Origin: Bog-473 sp963838835
GTDB lineage: Bacteria > Actinomycetota > Acidimicrobiia > Acidimicrobiales > RAAP-2
Direction: 5' to 3'
Assembly (NCBI GenBank): GCA_963838835.1
Contig: CAWITA010000028.1
Span: 186,001 to 250,000 of the forward strand
DNA: 64,000 nucleotides
The notes beneath the pieces were generated by a model, which was not told the DNA's origin, did no database searches, and worked only from the letters and a program-made list of their open reading frames with translations. The position numbers were made by a program, and so were the translations under genes. This document shows, in pieces, positions 8,268 to 15,791 of the stretch (position 1 is its first letter; the number at the start of each line of letters is the position of its first letter).

Positions 8268-9455
8268 TCAGGCTGGGTTGCCGGCGAGGGCGCGTGCGAG
8301 TGTGGGGGCAGCGGCCGCCGGCTCGACGCGCTCGAGGGTGACACGCCCGCACCCGACCCACGACGCCGCCTCCGTGAGCGCCCGCGCGGTCGCCCCCACC
8401 GCCTCCAGCCGCGCTGGCCCCCCGGCGTCGAGCAGCGTCACCTGCTTGGCGACGAGCGCGTCGTCACGCCGGCCCGGGTCCACGAGCCCGACGATCTTGG
8501 TCCCCGCCAGCACCGGCATGGCGAAATAACCGAAGGTCCGCTTGGCCTTCGGGGTGTAGGCCTCGAGCCTGTGGCGCAGGCCGAAGAGCCGCTCCACCCG
8601 GTCGCGGTGCCAGATCAGAGAGTCGAAGGGGGAAAGCAGGATGCTCCGGTGGCGCGCCCGCACGCCGAGCGACTCGAGGGCGGCGGGGTCGGCGAACGCT
8701 GGGCGCTGCCACCCCTCCACCACGACCGGGACCAGGGTCGTGTCGGGCACCACACGCCCGACGAGCAGCCGTGGCAGCCCGTGATACACCGCCAGGTCCG
8801 CCACCGTGGCCACGCCGAGGGAACGCCCGGCTGCGGCAACGAGGCGGGTGGCGCACTGTTCGTCGGTCCATTCCTGCGCCAGCAGGTCGGCCGGGATGCC
8901 TCGGTCGGCGAGGTCGTAGACGCGTTGGAACCCCCGCCGCTCCCGGCAGACCAGCAGGCCGATGTCGAGCAACCACTCGGCCGCGATCTTGGTCTCGGAC
9001 CAGTCCCACCACGGCCCGCCCTTCTTGGCACCCCCGAGCTCGTTGGCGGTGAGCGGACCCTCGGCACGCAGGCGGTCCTGCACGGCGGCGCAGCTCTTGT
9101 CGCGCTCCTCGAGGATGTGCCAGCGCCTCCCCTTGGCCAGTCGGGCTCGCCGCGACACGCCGTAGGCCGGCCAGTCCTCGAGCGGTACGACGCACGTCGC
9201 ATGGGACCAGTACTCGAACGTGGTGCTCCGGGCCCCCCAGTAGGCACGCTCGACCTGGCGGCGACCGACGGCACCGAGGCGGGCGTACGCCACCAGCTCG
9301 TGTGATCGTGCGAGCACGGAGATCGTGTCGAGCTGCACCGCGCCGAGACGACGCAGCATCCCGGTCACGCCGCCGCTCGGACGGGGGCCGCGCAGGCCTT
9401 GTGCGATGAGGGCAACTCGGCGGGCCTCGTCGACGCTCAGGGAGTCGCGGGCCAC
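8268..9455 (-). CDS. YcaQ/AlkX-like winged-helix DNA glycosylase
   Basis: A 395-residue member of the HTH_42 family (YcaQ/AlkX and AlkZ). These are tandem winged-helix glycosylases that unhook DNA alkylation damage or interstrand crosslinks. Seen: AVQLDTISVLAR near residues 39-50 with the catalytic QxD (Gln41, Asp43) of the YcaQ branch; FEYWSHATCVVPLEDWP near 80; SPFDSLIWHRDR near 270; YFAMPVLAG..GLVD near 303. Full length for the family. It starts 7 bp after the stop of the acyl-CoA dehydrogenase operon on the same strand, so it may be read through from it. Self-resistance glycosylases of this family often sit near toxin biosynthesis genes; nothing of that kind is visible here, so a housekeeping repair role is likelier. 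Confidence 0.85.
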   Translation of the reverse strand: MARDSLSVDEARRVALIAQGLRGPRPSGGVTGMLRRLGAVQLDTISVLARSHELVAYARLGAVGRRQVERAYWGARSTTFEYWSHATCVVPLEDWPAYGVSRRARLAKGRRWHILEERDKSCAAVQDRLRAEGPLTANELGGAKKGGPWWDWSETKIAAEWLLDIGLLVCRERRGFQRVYDLADRGIPADLLAQEWTDEQCATRLVAAAGRSLGVATVADLAVYHGLPRLLVGRVVPDTTLVPVVVEGWQRPAFADPAALESLGVRARHRSILLSPFDSLIWHRDRVERLFGLRHRLEAYTPKAKRTFGYFAMPVLAGTKIVGLVDPGRRDDALVAKQVTLLDAGGPARLEAVGATARALTEAASWVGCGRVTLERVEPAAAAPTLARALAGNPA

Positions 9456-9462
9456 GGACGCG

Positions 9463-10590
9463 TCAGTCGAGCAGCGCCGACGCCACGGCTTCCTCGAGCG
9501 CCCTGTCGTTCGACCACATCAGCTGCTGCTGCTTGGCCCGACGGAAGTACAGCTGGATGTCGAAGTCGAGCGTGAACCCGATGCCGCCGAAGATCTGCTG
9601 GGCCGTTGCGGTGAAGTCCCGGAAGGTGGAGCAGGCGAAGAGCTTCGCCATCGGGGCCAGCGAGCCGAGCGACCGCCCCGTCGAGCCGGCCCAGGCCGCC
9701 TCGTGGACGAGCTGCTCGGCCCCGTCGAGGTTGGTGACGGCGTCGGCGAGATAGTGGGCCAGCGCCTGGAAGGCACCGAGCGGCTTGTCGAACTGATGGC
9801 GGTCCTTGGCGTACTGGGTGGTGATCTCCAGCGCGTACCGGGCGCCGCCGACCGCCTGCGCGCCGAGCAGCACCAAGGCCGGCTCGAGCACCTCTTGCCA
9901 GGTCGACCAGCCGCTTCCGGCGGGACCGATGCGGTCCTCCTCGCTCGCCGCGACGTCGGCCAGTGTCACCTCGTACTGGGTGTCCGAGGCGATGGCGAAC
10001 TGCTGACGCAGGGTCACCCCCGGCGCGGCGGGGTCGACCAGGAACAAGTCGACGGCCTCGGCCGTCTCACCGGTCCGGGCGAGCACGACGAGCCGGTCGG
10101 CGGAAGAGGCGTAGGCGACATGGCGCTTGATCCCCGAAAGGCGGAATCCGTCACCGTCGGCCTCGGCCCGCACCGCCACGCCGCGGGGCGAAAACCCGTT
10201 CTCTGGCTCCAGCCAGGCCGGGGTGAGGACGGCCGCGCCGGACGCCACCGAGCGGAGCCAGCGCTCCTTCTGGACTTCGCTCCCCGCCACGGCCAACACA
10301 CCCCCGCTCATCACGGCGCTGACGAAGTGGGGCGTGGGCGCCAAGGCCCGGCCGAGCTCCTCGTAGAGCGCGACCCCCTCGATCAGCGACATGGAAGAGC
10401 CGCCGTACTCCTCCGGGAGCAGCAGCCCGATGAGGTCGAGCTCCCCCAGCTGCGCCCACAGCGGTGGCGGGTACCCGACCGGGTCGTCCTCCATCGCTCG
10501 CACGACGTCGAGCGGGCAGTGGCGCGCCAGGACGTCGCGCACTGTCTGGCGCAGCAGCTCTTGTTCTTGGTCGAAGTCAAGGTCGAGCAC
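9463..10590 (-). CDS. Acyl-CoA dehydrogenase, small (FadE27-like) subunit
   Basis: A 375-residue acyl-CoA dehydrogenase. Seen: an N-terminal helical domain, LGLLLPEEYGGSS-type segment (about residues 53-66), middle beta domain, YAKDRHQFDKPLGAFQA near 278, and GGIGFTLDFDIQLYFRRAK near 340. Sequence in the substrate and FAD segments is weaker than in its operon mate at 12798-13979 (for example LTPAWLEPENG in place of the usual T-E-P-x-x-G-S-D motif). Such unequal pairs form alpha2beta2 enzymes with one active site per heterodimer in mycobacterial sterol side-chain oxidation (FadE26-FadE27 type). Its start directly abuts the stop of the MaoC gene. The pairing is inferred from context. Confidence 0.85.
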   Translation of the reverse strand: MLDLDFDQEQELLRQTVRDVLARHCPLDVVRAMEDDPVGYPPPLWAQLGELDLIGLLLPEEYGGSSMSLIEGVALYEELGRALAPTPHFVSAVMSGGVLAVAGSEVQKERWLRSVASGAAVLTPAWLEPENGFSPRGVAVRAEADGDGFRLSGIKRHVAYASSADRLVVLARTGETAEAVDLFLVDPAAPGVTLRQQFAIASDTQYEVTLADVAASEEDRIGPAGSGWSTWQEVLEPALVLLGAQAVGGARYALEITTQYAKDRHQFDKPLGAFQALAHYLADAVTNLDGAEQLVHEAAWAGSTGRSLGSLAPMAKLFACSTFRDFTATAQQIFGGIGFTLDFDIQLYFRRAKQQQLMWSNDRALEEAVASALLD

Positions 10591-11103
10591 TCAGGACTCC
10601 TCTCGTGGTCGCGGTGAGGGCCGCCACCGATCGCCGCGGCGTTCCCACGGGTTGTCACGGCCGTCGCGGGGTAGCGCAATCCGGGCCACACACGTCGTCT
10701 TGACGTCGCCATCGACGGACAGCGTCACGCGCACGACCGCGAACCCGCAGCCCACCTCGTCAACCTCGGTCGACTCCACCACGCCCCGCAGTGACATGGT
10801 GTCCCCGGGGAAGACCGAGCCCCTCATGCGGAAGGTCACCCGGGCCGGCCGGCCGTGTGGGCCGGTCCAGTCGGTGAGGTAGCGCTCGAACCAGGCGGCC
10901 TGGTTCGGGGTGTTCAAGAAGATGTCCTGGGTCCCGTTGCGGTAGACGGCGAAGTCCTTGTCGTGGTGCATCGGCCGCCAGTCCCGTGTTGCCAGGGCGC
11001 CGAGCACCACCGTCGTGGCGGTGACCTCATAATCGAGAGTCGGGAGCTCGTCGCCGGCGGCGACGGCGCCCAGCAGGAGTCGGGGGGCGACGGCCACGCT
11101 CAC
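10591..11103 (-). CDS. MaoC-like (R)-enoyl-CoA hydratase subunit, hydratase-2 motif
   Basis: A 170-residue hotdog-fold protein. ATRDWRPMHHDKDFAV near residues 38-54 matches the hydratase-2 motif (D..P.H.D) that supplies the catalytic Asp/His. The GTG start overlaps the stop of the preceding MaoC-like gene (GTGA), fixing the start at 11103. Two separate half-size MaoC proteins coded next to each other are the pattern of heteromeric hydratases such as ChsH1-ChsH2, which hydrate bulky steroid-CoA enoyl esters. Function in the second step of a side-chain beta-oxidation cycle is inferred from the operon. Confidence 0.8.
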   Translation of the reverse strand: MSVAVAPRLLLGAVAAGDELPTLDYEVTATTVVLGALATRDWRPMHHDKDFAVYRNGTQDIFLNTPNQAAWFERYLTDWTGPHGRPARVTFRMRGSVFPGDTMSLRGVVESTEVDEVGCGFAVVRVTLSVDGDVKTTCVARIALPRDGRDNPWERRGDRWRPSPRPREES

Positions 11104-11618
11104 GACGCGTCCTCTCGCCGGTACCCGAAACCCGTGTAGGACTCCACCGCCACCAGCTCGGCGTCCTGGTTCGTATAGACGACGTCGATCACCCAGAACC
11201 GGCCGGAACCGAGCTTCGTCGTCTTCTCGTCGCTGACCGAGCGCAGCACCTGATGCGTCCGCAGCACGTCGCCCAGCCGCACCGGGGCATGGAACTCGAT
11301 CGTGTTGTCCGTCATCACGGCCTCCGGCAGGCCGAAGTGGTCCTTGAGGTCGAAGTGCACCTGCAAAGGCAGCGCCTGCTCCGTGCGGCCGGGCGCCCAG
11401 TGGTGCGGGCGGAACCAAACCGAGACCATGGTCGGAGGGGCGATGGGCCCGCCCGTCAGCGCCGTGGCCACCTCCTCGTCCCAGAAGAGCGGGTTCCCGT
11501 TCTCGACCGAAGCGCACGAGGACCAGATGTAGCCGCGCTCGACAGGGAACTCGCTCACCTCGTGGTACTGCTCCTTGCCGATGAGGTCCCGGGCCTGGGC
11601 CAGCGGATCGCCCGTCAC
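11100..11618 (-). CDS. MaoC-like N-terminal (FAS1-type) dehydratase subunit
   Basis: A 172-residue hotdog protein of the FAS1-like/MaoC_dehydrat_N type. It carries ALTGGPIAPPTMVSV near residues 53-67 and HFDLKDHFGLPEAVMTDN near 88-105, and lacks the catalytic D-x4-H pair, as expected for the structural half of a double-hotdog hydratase. It overlaps the racemase-like gene upstream (ATGA) and its partner downstream (GTGA), so the order racemase, hydratase halves, dehydrogenase is translationally coupled. It probably forms the heteromer with the next protein. Confidence 0.8.
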   Translation of the reverse strand: MTGDPLAQARDLIGKEQYHEVSEFPVERGYIWSSCASVENGNPLFWDEEVATALTGGPIAPPTMVSVWFRPHHWAPGRTEQALPLQVHFDLKDHFGLPEAVMTDNTIEFHAPVRLGDVLRTHQVLRSVSDEKTTKLGSGRFWVIDVVYTNQDAELVAVESYTGFGYRREDAS

Positions 11619-12796
11619 GCCACCACTCCCCGCTCCACCCAGCGGGCGACCGTCTCGCCGTCGACACCGGCCTCCTTGAGCAGGTGCTCGGTGTCGGTGC
11701 GAGTCATGTCCGGCAGCTGCACCGGTGTCTCCGGGCGCGGCATGCCGGCCAAGAGCGGCGCCAGCTGACGCATCTCACCGTGCATCGGATGGGTGGCCAC
11801 CGCGACGGCGCGCCGGGCCGCGAACTGCGGATAGCCCGGTACCTCCGACACCTCGAGGACGGGAGCGACACAGGTGTCGACGCCGGCCAACGCCTCGACC
11901 CACTCGTCGCGGGCGCGGGTGGCGAAGGCGGCGGCGAAGGCGGACCGGATGTCCGGCTGGGCGTCGTCGTCGAGCTGCGCGCCGGCCAACTCGGCACAGC
12001 CGAGCGCGCGGCACAGGTTGGCGAAGAACTTGGCCTCGATCGCACCGACCGCGACCCACTTGTGATCGGCGGTCTCGTACGTGGCGTAACAGGCGTAACG
12101 ACCCGAGAGGATGTCGTGGCCGGGCCCGATGTCGCCGCCGAGCGCGAGCTGCTCGTCGATCAGGAGGGACATGAGCCACAGCACACCCTCCGCGACCGAG
12201 ACGTCGAGGTAGGCACCGCGCCCCGAGGTGGCCCGGGCGGCCAAAGTCGCCGTGATGGCGAGAGCGGCCTGCATGCCGCCGGCGGCTGCGTCGGCGACGG
12301 TTGCGCCCGGGAGTGGCGGCGCGCCGGCGGCCCCGGGTGTGCTCATGGCCAGGTACCCGCCCACGGCGAGGTAGTCGACGTCGTGCCCGGCCCACTGGGC
12401 GTGCGGCCCGTCCTGGCCGTACCCGGACGTGGAGCAGTAGACGATGCCGGGGTTGCGCGCCGAGACGTTGCCGTAGCCGATGCCCAGCCGCTCGACCACC
12501 CCGGGACGGAAGCTCTCGACGATGACGTCCGCCGCGTCGGCCAGGGCGAGGAAGGCCTCCTTGCCGTCGGCGTCCTTGAGGTCGAACAGGACGCGGCGCA
12601 TGCCGCGCTGCCCGCTGTAGGCGAAGAACGGGGGCTCGATCGGCGTTGCGCCCGCCGTGGGCACCGGGCCGACCTTGACGACGCGCGCACCGTAGTCGGC
12701 GAGGAGGCGCGTGCAGCGCGCCGCGGGCCCGACCGTCGAGAAGTCGAGCACGGTGACCCCGCCGAGGGGACCTGGGGAGGACGACGCGGCGGGCAC
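11615..12796 (-). CDS. Alpha-methylacyl-CoA racemase-like CaiB/BaiF protein
   Basis: A 393-residue family III CoA-transferase fold protein. The racemase branch is indicated by WAGHDVDYLAVGG near residue 125, carrying the catalytic His (GHD-[IV]-x-Y-L-A in AMACR/Mcr), and by VADAAAGGMQAALAI near 153, carrying the catalytic Asp (ADFAGGG in AMACR). Both catalytic residues are present. The start is the GTG at 12796, one base after the stop of the upstream dehydrogenase; a longer frame with no start evidence runs to 12868. AMACR epimerises 2-methyl-branched acyl-CoAs, for example cholestenoyl-CoA, so that beta-oxidation can proceed. This strongly colours the whole operon. A true CoA-transferase function is the alternative. 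Confidence 0.85.
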   Translation of the reverse strand: MPAASSSPGPLGGVTVLDFSTVGPAARCTRLLADYGARVVKVGPVPTAGATPIEPPFFAYSGQRGMRRVLFDLKDADGKEAFLALADAADVIVESFRPGVVERLGIGYGNVSARNPGIVYCSTSGYGQDGPHAQWAGHDVDYLAVGGYLAMSTPGAAGAPPLPGATVADAAAGGMQAALAITATLAARATSGRGAYLDVSVAEGVLWLMSLLIDEQLALGGDIGPGHDILSGRYACYATYETADHKWVAVGAIEAKFFANLCRALGCAELAGAQLDDDAQPDIRSAFAAAFATRARDEWVEALAGVDTCVAPVLEVSEVPGYPQFAARRAVAVATHPMHGEMRQLAPLLAGMPRPETPVQLPDMTRTDTEHLLKEAGVDGETVARWVERGVVA

Positions 12797-12797
12797 C

Positions 12798-13979
12798 TCA
12801 GAAGTTCTTGGGCAGGCCGAGCTTGCGGCGGGCGATGATGTTCTTCTGGATCTCGGAGGCGCCGCCACCGATCGTGTCGATCACGGTGTAGCGGTAGGTC
12901 GACTCGGCCCGGCCGGCCATGGGGGCCTCGTCTGTCTTCACGCGGAGCTGGCTCCCGGGTCCGGCGATGTCCATGGAGGCGTTGGCGAGACGCTTGGAGA
13001 GCTCGGTGGCGAAGAGCTTGTACTCGGAGGCCTCGGCGGTCGGCGCCGCGCCGCCCTTGGAGGAGTCGAAGACGAACTTGAGGCCCATGACGCGGGCGAC
13101 CTCGAGTTGGGTGGCCAGTTGCGCGAGGCGCTGACGGATGACGGGGTCGTCCTTGAGCGGGACTCCGTCGCGGATGGTGGTGCGGACGTATGCGACGAGC
13201 AGCTCGAAGCGCTGCTGAATGGGTGAGAAGGTGAACATGGTGAAGCGCTCGAGGTCGAGCGCCTCGGAGATGTACTGGAAGCCCCGGTTGACCTGCCCGA
13301 CGACGAACTCGTCGGGGACGAAGACCTCGTTGAGGAACACCTCGTTGGTGCGCTCGTCGCCCATGGTCCAGATGGCGTTGATCGTGATCCCAGCCTGGTC
13401 GAGGGGGACGAGAAAGAGCGTGATGCCGGCGTGCTTGGGCGCCTCGGGGTCGGTGCGGGCGCCGACCCAGTACCACTCGGCGAAGTGGGCGGAGGTGGTC
13501 CATGTCTTCTGGCCGGTCAGTATCCAGCCGCCCTTGACCTTGGTGGCCTTCAGCTGCATGGAGGCGGCGTCGGAGCCGGCGTTGGGCTCGGAGTAGCCGA
13601 CGGCGAACTCGACCTCGTTCCGGAGGATCTTGGGCAAGAACTCTTCCTTGAGCGTCTCGTTGCCGTGCCGGATGAGCGTCTTGCCGATGATCCCGACGCC
13701 CTTGCCGATCTGGGGACCGCCCCGTCCGGCCAGCTCCTCGTTCAGCAGGTACTCGTAGACACCCTCGCCCTCGGAGCCGCCGTACTCGTTCGGCCACGTC
13801 AGGCCGAGCCAGCCCCGCTCGCCGAGGGAGGCCATGAAGGCTCGCCGCTTCGGCGTGTCGACGATCTGGGCCATGTTCTCCCTCGTCACGTCGAACACTT
13901 CGGGGTCGTCGTTGGCGTCGAGAAAGCTCTCGACCTCCTTCACGAAGGCCAACTGCTCGGGCGAGAAATCGAAGTCCAC
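12798..13979 (-). CDS. Acyl-CoA dehydrogenase, large (FadE26-like) subunit
   Basis: A 393-residue acyl-CoA dehydrogenase, first gene of the operon. Seen: WPNEYGGSEGEGVYEY near residue 62, YSEPNAGSDAASMQLKA near 127 (FAD/substrate motif with S-E-P-x-A-G-S-D), GQKTWTTSAHFAEWYWV near 155, and IGGGASEIQKNIIARR near 369 (C-terminal FAD motif). The GTG start at 13979 follows a good GGAGG site. With the smaller dehydrogenase at 9463-10590 it probably makes an alpha2beta2 enzyme for the first oxidation of a long or steroid side chain. Expression is likely controlled by the palindrome 22 bp upstream. Confidence 0.9.
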   Translation of the reverse strand: MDFDFSPEQLAFVKEVESFLDANDDPEVFDVTRENMAQIVDTPKRRAFMASLGERGWLGLTWPNEYGGSEGEGVYEYLLNEELAGRGGPQIGKGVGIIGKTLIRHGNETLKEEFLPKILRNEVEFAVGYSEPNAGSDAASMQLKATKVKGGWILTGQKTWTTSAHFAEWYWVGARTDPEAPKHAGITLFLVPLDQAGITINAIWTMGDERTNEVFLNEVFVPDEFVVGQVNRGFQYISEALDLERFTMFTFSPIQQRFELLVAYVRTTIRDGVPLKDDPVIRQRLAQLATQLEVARVMGLKFVFDSSKGGAAPTAEASEYKLFATELSKRLANASMDIAGPGSQLRVKTDEAPMAGRAESTYRYTVIDTIGGGASEIQKNIIARRKLGLPKNF

Positions 13980-14000
13980 CGCTGCCTCCAGACGTTCGTA

Positions 14001-14032
14001 CTGACGACCCGTCAGATGCCGACGACATCATA
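14001..14032 (-). promoter_or_regulatory. Promoter and TetR-type operator of the acyl-CoA operon
   Basis: A perfect inverted repeat CTGACG-ACC-CGTCAG lies at 14001-14015. On the minus strand a -10-like TATGAT (14027-14032) stands 11 bp before it. Transcription would start near 14020, so the palindrome would cover the first transcribed bases, a normal repressor position. The GTG start of the dehydrogenase is at 13979. The TetR assignment is inferred from the TGAC..GTCA shape only; no regulator gene is adjacent. Confidence 0.5.
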
Positions 14033-14080
14033 GGACGTCACCGATCGTGTGGTCTCGGGAGCCCGCCGCGGTCGGTGATC

Positions 14081-14111
14081 GTTAACGCATGTCCAAACGG
14101 GTGTTAACGCA
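14081..14111. repeat. Paired GTTAACGC direct repeats
   Basis: GTTAACGC occurs at 14081-14088 and 14103-14110, 22 bp apart (two helical turns). The second copy lies 5 bp before the -10 hexamer TAGGCT of the small ribbon-helix-helix-like gene. This spacing suits cooperative binding of a small dimeric repressor to one DNA face. Confidence 0.55.
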
Positions 14112-14115
14112 GGGG

Positions 14116-14121
14116 TAGGCT
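14116..14121 (+). promoter_or_regulatory. -10 hexamer TAGGCT
   Basis: TAGGCT is 8 nt before the TTG start at 14130, with no ribosome site between, so a leaderless transcript is likely. It lies just downstream of the GTTAACGC repeats. Confidence 0.45.
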
Positions 14122-14129
14122 GTCACGCC

Positions 14130-14531
14130 TTGAGTTCGTCCAAGTCCACAGTTGTCGGGGTGCGACTCGATCATGACCGGCGTGCCTGGATCGAGGCAGA
14201 GGCCGGTCGGCGGGGCATCACGGTCCGGGTCCTCTTCGAGGAGTTCATCGACCGCGCCCGCGCCTCGGAGGCCGACGACACGCCACTGCGGGCCGTGTCG
14301 CCCGTCACGAACCGTGACTCCGATGCCGATGCGTCCCGTGCCGCGACCTCCTCGTCGCGACCATGGCCGTGCTCCGAGCTGGCGCGCCTACCGGGGGTGC
14401 CCGGTGTGGCGCTGCGGACCGCCTGCACCGTCACTTCCGCCCTCGTGAGGGCGGGCGCCGGCTGCGTCCTCCGCAGGAGCTTGCGCGCCGGCGGGGCTCA
14501 GCGGCCCGGGGGGTCTCGGGAGAGCGCGTAG
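14130..14531 (+). CDS. Small ribbon-helix-helix-like protein
   Basis: A 133-residue protein read from a TTG at 14130. Residues 8-13 (VVGVRL) form a beta strand, followed by two short amphipathic helices (AWIEAEAGRRG and VRVLFEEFIDRARA). This is the layout of a ribbon-helix-helix (CopG/Arc) DNA-binding domain. After residue 45 the chain is low-complexity, Ser/Arg/Ala/Gly-rich and may be disordered; part of it could be out of frame. Paired GTTAAC repeats lie on both sides of the gene. Autoregulation is inferred. The call rests on a short pattern, so treat the gene as probable, its fold as tentative and its function as unknown. Confidence 0.5.
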   Translation: MSSSKSTVVGVRLDHDRRAWIEAEAGRRGITVRVLFEEFIDRARASEADDTPLRAVSPVTNRDSDADASRAATSSSRPWPCSELARLPGVPGVALRTACTVTSALVRAGAGCVLRRSLRAGGAQRPGGSRESA

Positions 14532-14550
14532 TGTTTACACATCGGGGCGC

Positions 14551-14565
14551 GGGGAGCGCCTCCCC
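14551..14565. terminator. Possible hairpin between convergent genes
   Basis: GGGGAG-CGC-CTCCCC forms a perfect 6-bp stem with a 3-nt loop, 20 bp after the stop of the small gene and before the convergent cyclase gene. No T-run follows, so it would be at most a weak or factor-assisted terminator. Confidence 0.3.
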
Positions 14566-14575
14566 ATGACGAACC

Positions 14576-14616
14576 TGCGTTAACACCGTGCTTGGCCTGG
14601 GGGACCGCGCGTTAAC
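14576..14616. repeat. Inverted GTTAAC repeat pair
   Basis: TGCGTTAACAC at 14576-14586 is the exact reverse complement of GTGTTAACGCA at 14101-14111. A further CGCGTTAAC ends at 14616. The two copies are 32 bp apart (three turns) and point toward the pair at 14081-14111, so the small gene is bracketed by mirror-image site pairs. They lie in the convergent gap before the cyclase gene, not in a promoter. Confidence 0.5.
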
Positions 14617-14642
14617 TTTCTCCGCCCGTCGACAGCGGCGAG

Positions 14643-15791
14643 TTACGTCGGCTCGGCGCGATGCTCCACGTGAAACGCCTGCACAGGCCCCTCGAACCCA
14701 CGCAGCTCCACCGGTTCGAGGGGGCGGACCGACCACACCTCCGGCGAGAGCTCTGCCACGACCTCCACGGTCGCGACCAGCTCGCCCGGCGCAGCGACCT
14801 TGACGAGCCGAGCGAGGAGGTTCACCAGTGGGCCGAAGTAGTCACCCTCGCGCGGGATGGCCGCGCCGAGGCCCACCGCCCCTCGGGCTGGCGGGAGGAC
14901 GTCGTCCTCGGACGCCGCCCGGCACACCTCGACACCGATCCGGCAGACGGCGTCCGCCGTGGGGGCGGCGAAGAACACCTCGTCCCCGATCGTCTTGACC
15001 ACGCGGCCGCCGGCCCCCACCGCGCTGGACCAGGCCGCAGACTCGAAACGGCTCAGGGCCAAGTTCTGCTCGCGCAGGTTGAGCTTCTGGGCCCACGCCG
15101 TCGAGCCGACGAGATCGACGAAGCCGAGCGCCACGACTTCGGTCGGGCCCTCCATCTCGAAATGTCCATCGGGAGATCGAACCAACCAACTCCGTGCCTC
15201 TTCGGCCCGCCGCTGCGCGCGCTCGAACGCATCCATGACCATGTGGGCGAGCACGTCGGGTACCGCCGTGAACGCGCTGGTCGCCGCCTCCGACAGCTCG
15301 GCCCGGGAGAGCTCGTCCGCCCCTTCCCGGACGGTCCCGGGCCCCAGCTCCGCGAAGAAGAGCCCGATGGCGGACTCGGCGACGTTGGTGGCGGCGGCGC
15401 CCAGCACCCGTGTGAAGGCGAGGATCCCGTCCTCGCCCAAGATTGCCGCCCCCTGCTTGAACGCGGCCAAGAGTGCATCGAGATCCGCTCGGACCTCGGT
15501 GTCGGGCTGGGCCGGGATGCCGGCCGCGATCAGGATGCGGAGCACGAGCGGCAGAGGGAGCCCGCTGCGCTCGGCGATCTCGGTCACGGTCGCGTTCGGG
15601 CCCGTGCCCTGTATGACGAGGTCACCCGCCACTCCGGGCAGCGCCCGTCGACGGTGCGCATCCACCATCTGCTTGACGGTGGCGCCCCGCTCGGTCAGGT
15701 ACTCCAGGAGGGCGAGGCGCTCCGCGGCGTTGGGATCACGCGGGTCGTAGAGGCCCGTCTGCTCCCACCGCTCCGTGTCCGCCATCCTCAT
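14643..15791 (-). CDS. Class III adenylate cyclase with N-terminal regulatory domain (Rv1264-like)
   Basis: A 382-residue soluble cyclase. Residues 1 to about 200 are alpha-helical (AAERLALLEYLTERGATV, then LPLVLRILIAAGIP) and resemble the autoinhibitory regulatory domain of mycobacterial Rv1264/Rv2212. The C-terminal cyclase domain shows the first metal Asp in GFVDLVGST, the Lys and second metal Asp in VVKTIGDEVFFA, and the transition-state Asn and Arg in YFGPLVNLLARL. All key residues are present, so it should make cAMP. The start overlaps the stop of the upstream cyclase-like gene (ATGA). pH or lipid sensing is known for the mycobacterial relatives and only inferred here. Confidence 0.85.
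   Translation of the reverse strand: MRMADTERWEQTGLYDPRDPNAAERLALLEYLTERGATVKQMVDAHRRRALPGVAGDLVIQGTGPNATVTEIAERSGLPLPLVLRILIAAGIPAQPDTEVRADLDALLAAFKQGAAILGEDGILAFTRVLGAAATNVAESAIGLFFAELGPGTVREGADELSRAELSEAATSAFTAVPDVLAHMVMDAFERAQRRAEEARSWLVRSPDGHFEMEGPTEVVALGFVDLVGSTAWAQKLNLREQNLALSRFESAAWSSAVGAGGRVVKTIGDEVFFAAPTADAVCRIGVEVCRAASEDDVLPPARGAVGLGAAIPREGDYFGPLVNLLARLVKVAAPGELVATVEVVAELSPEVWSVRPLEPVELRGFEGPVQAFHVEHRAEPT

Noticed and set aside
8268..9455. Self-resistance glycosylase of a hidden toxin gene cluster
   Set aside because: The neighbours are an acyl-CoA operon and an LLM oxidoreductase; no biosynthetic core enzyme such as PKS or NRPS is present.
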